Shown in pieces: positions 5,504-7,270 of a DNA stretch of 7,270 nucleotides. This stretch comes from Thermodesulfatator atlanticus. Its GTDB lineage: Bacteria > Desulfobacterota > Thermodesulfobacteria > Thermodesulfobacteriales > Thermodesulfatatoraceae. Each line of letters begins with the position of its first letter. Within the stretch, counting starts at the first letter, position 1. A model generated the notes under the pieces. It was given only the letters and a program-made list of their open reading frames with translations, did not search any database and was not told where the DNA came from. The translations under genes and the position numbers were made by a program. The stretch spans positions 1 through 7,270 of the forward strand of contig DROK01000066.1 in NCBI GenBank assembly GCA_011321895.1, written 5' to 3'.

Positions 5504-6868
5504 ATGCGCGTAAACCCTTTGATGTTCCGCGAATACGATATTCGTGGTCGCGTGGATGACGATTTGACGGTAGAAGTGGCCGAAGCCATCGGACGGGCTT
5601 ACGGAACCATGGTCCGGCGCCAGGGCGGCCAGAAAGTGGTTTGTGGTAGGGATGGCCGTCTCTCCGGCCCCAAGCTGCAACAGGCCCTGATTAAGGGGAT
5701 CCTCGCCACCGGGGTGGACGTGGTGAATATCGGGGTGACCCCTACCCCGGTGATGTATTTTTCCCTTTTTCACCTGCCCGATCTGGACGGTGGCATCCAG
5801 GTGACCGGTTCCCACAACCCGCCTGAATTTAATGGTTTTAAAATCTGCGTAGGAAAAGAAACCATCTACGGCCCCAAAATCCAGGAGTTGCGCACCTTAA
5901 TTGAAAAAGAAGATTTTGAGTCCGGCAGTGGCCAGGAAACAAGTTACGATATTTTGCCTGATTACAAAAAATTCTTAAGTGAAAACATTAAGATTTCTCG
6001 CCCCCTCAAGGTGGTTTTGGATTGCGGCAACGGGGTTACCGCCCTTACCGCTCCGGAGGCCTTTGCAAGGCAGGGAGCAGAAGTCACCTCGCTTTACTGT
6101 GAGGTGGACGGCACTTTTCCCAACCATTTTCCCGACCCGGTGGTAGAAGAAAACCTCCGGGATCTGCGCCAGAAGGTAAGAGAAGTGGGGGCAGATTTTG
6201 GAGTCGGCTACGATGGTGACGGAGACCGGATCGGCGTAGTGGATGATCAAGGAAACATCCTGTGGGGAGACCAGCTCCTCATTATCTTCGCCCGGGACAT
6301 TCTCAAAAAACACCCCGGGGCCGTTATCATCGGTGAGGTCAAGTGTTCGCAGGTGATGTATGACGAAATAGCCCGTCTCGGGGGCAAGCCCATCATGTGG
6401 AAGACCGGTCATTCCCTCATCAAAAAGAAAATGAAGGAAGAAAAGGCGCTGCTGGCCGGTGAAATGAGCGGGCACATCTTTTTCGCCGATCGTTATTTCG
6501 GTTTTGACGACGCGGTTTACGCCTCCCTTCGGCTAGCCGAAATAGTGGCCCGGGAAAACGTACCCCTTTCTGAAATGTTAAAAGATCTTCCCAGGATGGT
6601 TTCCACTCCAGAGATCCGGGTACCTTGCCCGGACGAGAAAAAATTTGAAATCGTCGCCAAGCTTACGGAAAAGCTCAAAAAAGAAGGTTTCAAAGTGATA
6701 GACATTGACGGGGCCCGGGTGATCTTTGAAGACGGATGGGGGCTGGTGCGGGCCTCAAACACCCAGCCGGTACTGGTCCTGCGTTTTGAGGCCCGGGACG
6801 AAAAAAGGCTTGCCGAAATACGGCAATTGATAGAAGAAAAATTGAAAGAAGTCGAAAAAGAGGCCTAA
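5504..6868 (+). CDS. Phosphomannomutase/phosphoglucomutase (alpha-D-phosphohexomutase)
   Basis: The enzyme interconverts mannose- or glucose-6-phosphate and the 1-phosphate through a phosphoserine and a bound 1,6-bisphosphate. It feeds nucleotide-sugar, exopolysaccharide and glycogen synthesis in the cytoplasm. The 454-residue product has all four family domains. FREYDIRG (8-15) opens domain 1, and TGSHNPPEFNG (101-111) carries the catalytic Ser103. The metal-binding loop DGDGDR (237-242) is in domain 2, the sugar-recognition loop GEMSGH (319-324) in domain 3, and the phosphate-binding loop RASNTQP (416-422) in domain 4. GEMSGH is typical of the dual-specificity AlgC/ManB-type group rather than phosphoglucosamine mutase GlmM, which has a different serine loop. 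The usual RASNTxP motif is intact, with Gln at the variable place. Start choice rests on the AGGAGG site at 5490-5495. The downstream gene begins on the last base of this stop codon (TAATG). PGM versus PMM preference cannot be told from sequence. Confidence 0.95.
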   Translation: MRVNPLMFREYDIRGRVDDDLTVEVAEAIGRAYGTMVRRQGGQKVVCGRDGRLSGPKLQQALIKGILATGVDVVNIGVTPTPVMYFSLFHLPDLDGGIQVTGSHNPPEFNGFKICVGKETIYGPKIQELRTLIEKEDFESGSGQETSYDILPDYKKFLSENIKISRPLKVVLDCGNGVTALTAPEAFARQGAEVTSLYCEVDGTFPNHFPDPVVEENLRDLRQKVREVGADFGVGYDGDGDRIGVVDDQGNILWGDQLLIIFARDILKKHPGAVIIGEVKCSQVMYDEIARLGGKPIMWKTGHSLIKKKMKEEKALLAGEMSGHIFFADRYFGFDDAVYASLRLAEIVARENVPLSEMLKDLPRMVSTPEIRVPCPDEKKFEIVAKLTEKLKKEGFKVIDIDGARVIFEDGWGLVRASNTQPVLVLRFEARDEKRLAEIRQLIEEKLKEVEKEA

Positions 6869-7270
6869 TGGAAGAAGTAGCCAAGATCTTAGAGAGGATA
6901 TGGGCGGCGCCCAAGTGGCAAAAGGGGCTCAAAGCCGCCCGTATCCTTGACCACTGGCCGAACCTGGTGGGCGAGGCGGTGGCCCGGGCCGCCAGACCCA
7001 GAGGGATAGCCCGGGGGGTGCTCATCGTCGAAGTACAGGACCATATCTGGTTACAACGCCTGCGTTTTGAGGAACAAAAAATCCTTTCCCGCCTTAACGA
7101 AGCGGCCGGAGAAACGCTCTTTGAAGGGATAAAGTTTGTCTTGCAAAGAGGGGCTTTAAGGCCCGCGCGGCCGAAAAAACCAAAAAGGGTCTTTTCAGAC
7201 CAGCTGGTAAGACGCTTTCGTGAGGAAATTTCCGTCATAGAAGACGCCGAGTTAAGAGAAGCCTTTTTGC
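6868..7270 (+). CDS. DUF721 / DciA-like replicative helicase loader, 3' partial
   Basis: An open frame starts at the ATG that shares its A with the preceding TAA (TAATG) and runs off the right edge, giving 134 visible residues. GAGG at 6860-6863 lies four bases ahead. It fits the DUF721 family: the N-terminal helix is followed by DHWPNLVGEAVARAARP (28-44), then ARGVLIVEVQDHIWLQRL (48-65) and ILSRLNEAAG (72-81), the family's W-P-x-x-V-G, beta-strand and leucine/asparagine signatures. In most bacteria lacking DnaC or DnaI, DciA binds the replicative helicase DnaB and helps load it. A basic linker (about 94-108) leads to a predicted helical segment ending IEDAELREAFL, an extension seen in several DUF721 proteins of deltaproteobacteria-like lineages. 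Its role here is inferred from family only. Overlap with the mutase gene implies translational coupling, though the two functions are unrelated. Confidence 0.85.
   Translation, partial: MEEVAKILERIWAAPKWQKGLKAARILDHWPNLVGEAVARAARPRGIARGVLIVEVQDHIWLQRLRFEEQKILSRLNEAAGETLFEGIKFVLQRGALRPARPKKPKRVFSDQLVRRFREEISVIEDAELREAFL

Noticed and set aside
5975..6475. 166-codon open frame on the minus strand inside the mutase gene
   Set aside because: It is opposite the conserved metal-binding and sugar-binding loops of the mutase and shows no family motif.
6690..7238. 182-codon open frame on the minus strand across the mutase end and the DUF721 gene
   Set aside because: It is Ser/Arg/Pro-rich with no motif and no plausible ribosome-binding context, and both sense frames are strongly supported.
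1..7270. tRNA, rRNA, CRISPR array, insertion sequence, riboswitch or integration site
   Set aside because: No repeats with regular spacing, transposase frames, or conserved RNA blocks were seen, and nearly all of the window is coding; the only sizeable gap is the 98-bp divergent region.

Overview
This is a dense stretch of core bacterial chromosome: six of its seven genes have recognisable families or motifs, and I see no mobile element, CRISPR array, tRNA or rRNA. The proteins are rich in Glu, Lys and Arg. A GH57 branching-type enzyme and an archaeal-type ThiI with a CxxC motif suggest a thermophilic anaerobe. A Thermodesulfobacteriota-like bacterium is my best guess from protein style; no marker in the window proves it.

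Layout. (1) Positions 1-952, plus strand: the 3' part of a slipin (stomatin/SPFH) gene, then nrdR, 17 nt apart and probably co-transcribed. (2) Positions 956-5405, minus strand, read right to left: a small gamma-glutamylcyclotransferase-like protein, a ThiI-type tRNA 4-thiouridine synthetase without rhodanese domain, and a 981-residue protein joining DUF4912-like modules to a GH57/DUF1957 alpha-glucan branching-type catalytic region. The three genes overlap by 25 bp and 4 bp, so they form a tight, translationally coupled operon. (3) Positions 5406-5503: a 98-bp divergent promoter region. (4) Positions 5504-7270, plus strand: a phosphomannomutase/phosphoglucomutase, then the start of a DUF721/DciA-type gene cut by the window end; stop and start share one base.

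The genes do not form one pathway. The closest functional pair is divergent: the hexose-phosphate mutase interconverts sugar-6-phosphate and sugar-1-phosphate, the latter being the precursor for glycogen and polysaccharide synthesis, and the GH57 protein probably shapes alpha-glucan. Shared divergent promoters would make coordinated control of the two sides plausible. NrdR (dNTP supply) and the DciA-like protein (helicase loading) are replication-linked but lie at opposite ends of the window.

I found no convincing new biological system. The points most worth checking are the three degenerate DUF4912-like repeats ahead of the GH57 domain, the altered last GH57 motif, the archaeal-type ThiI, the possibly leaderless GTG-initiated first gene of the minus operon, and the 10-bp perfect inverted repeat spanning the convergent stop codons.
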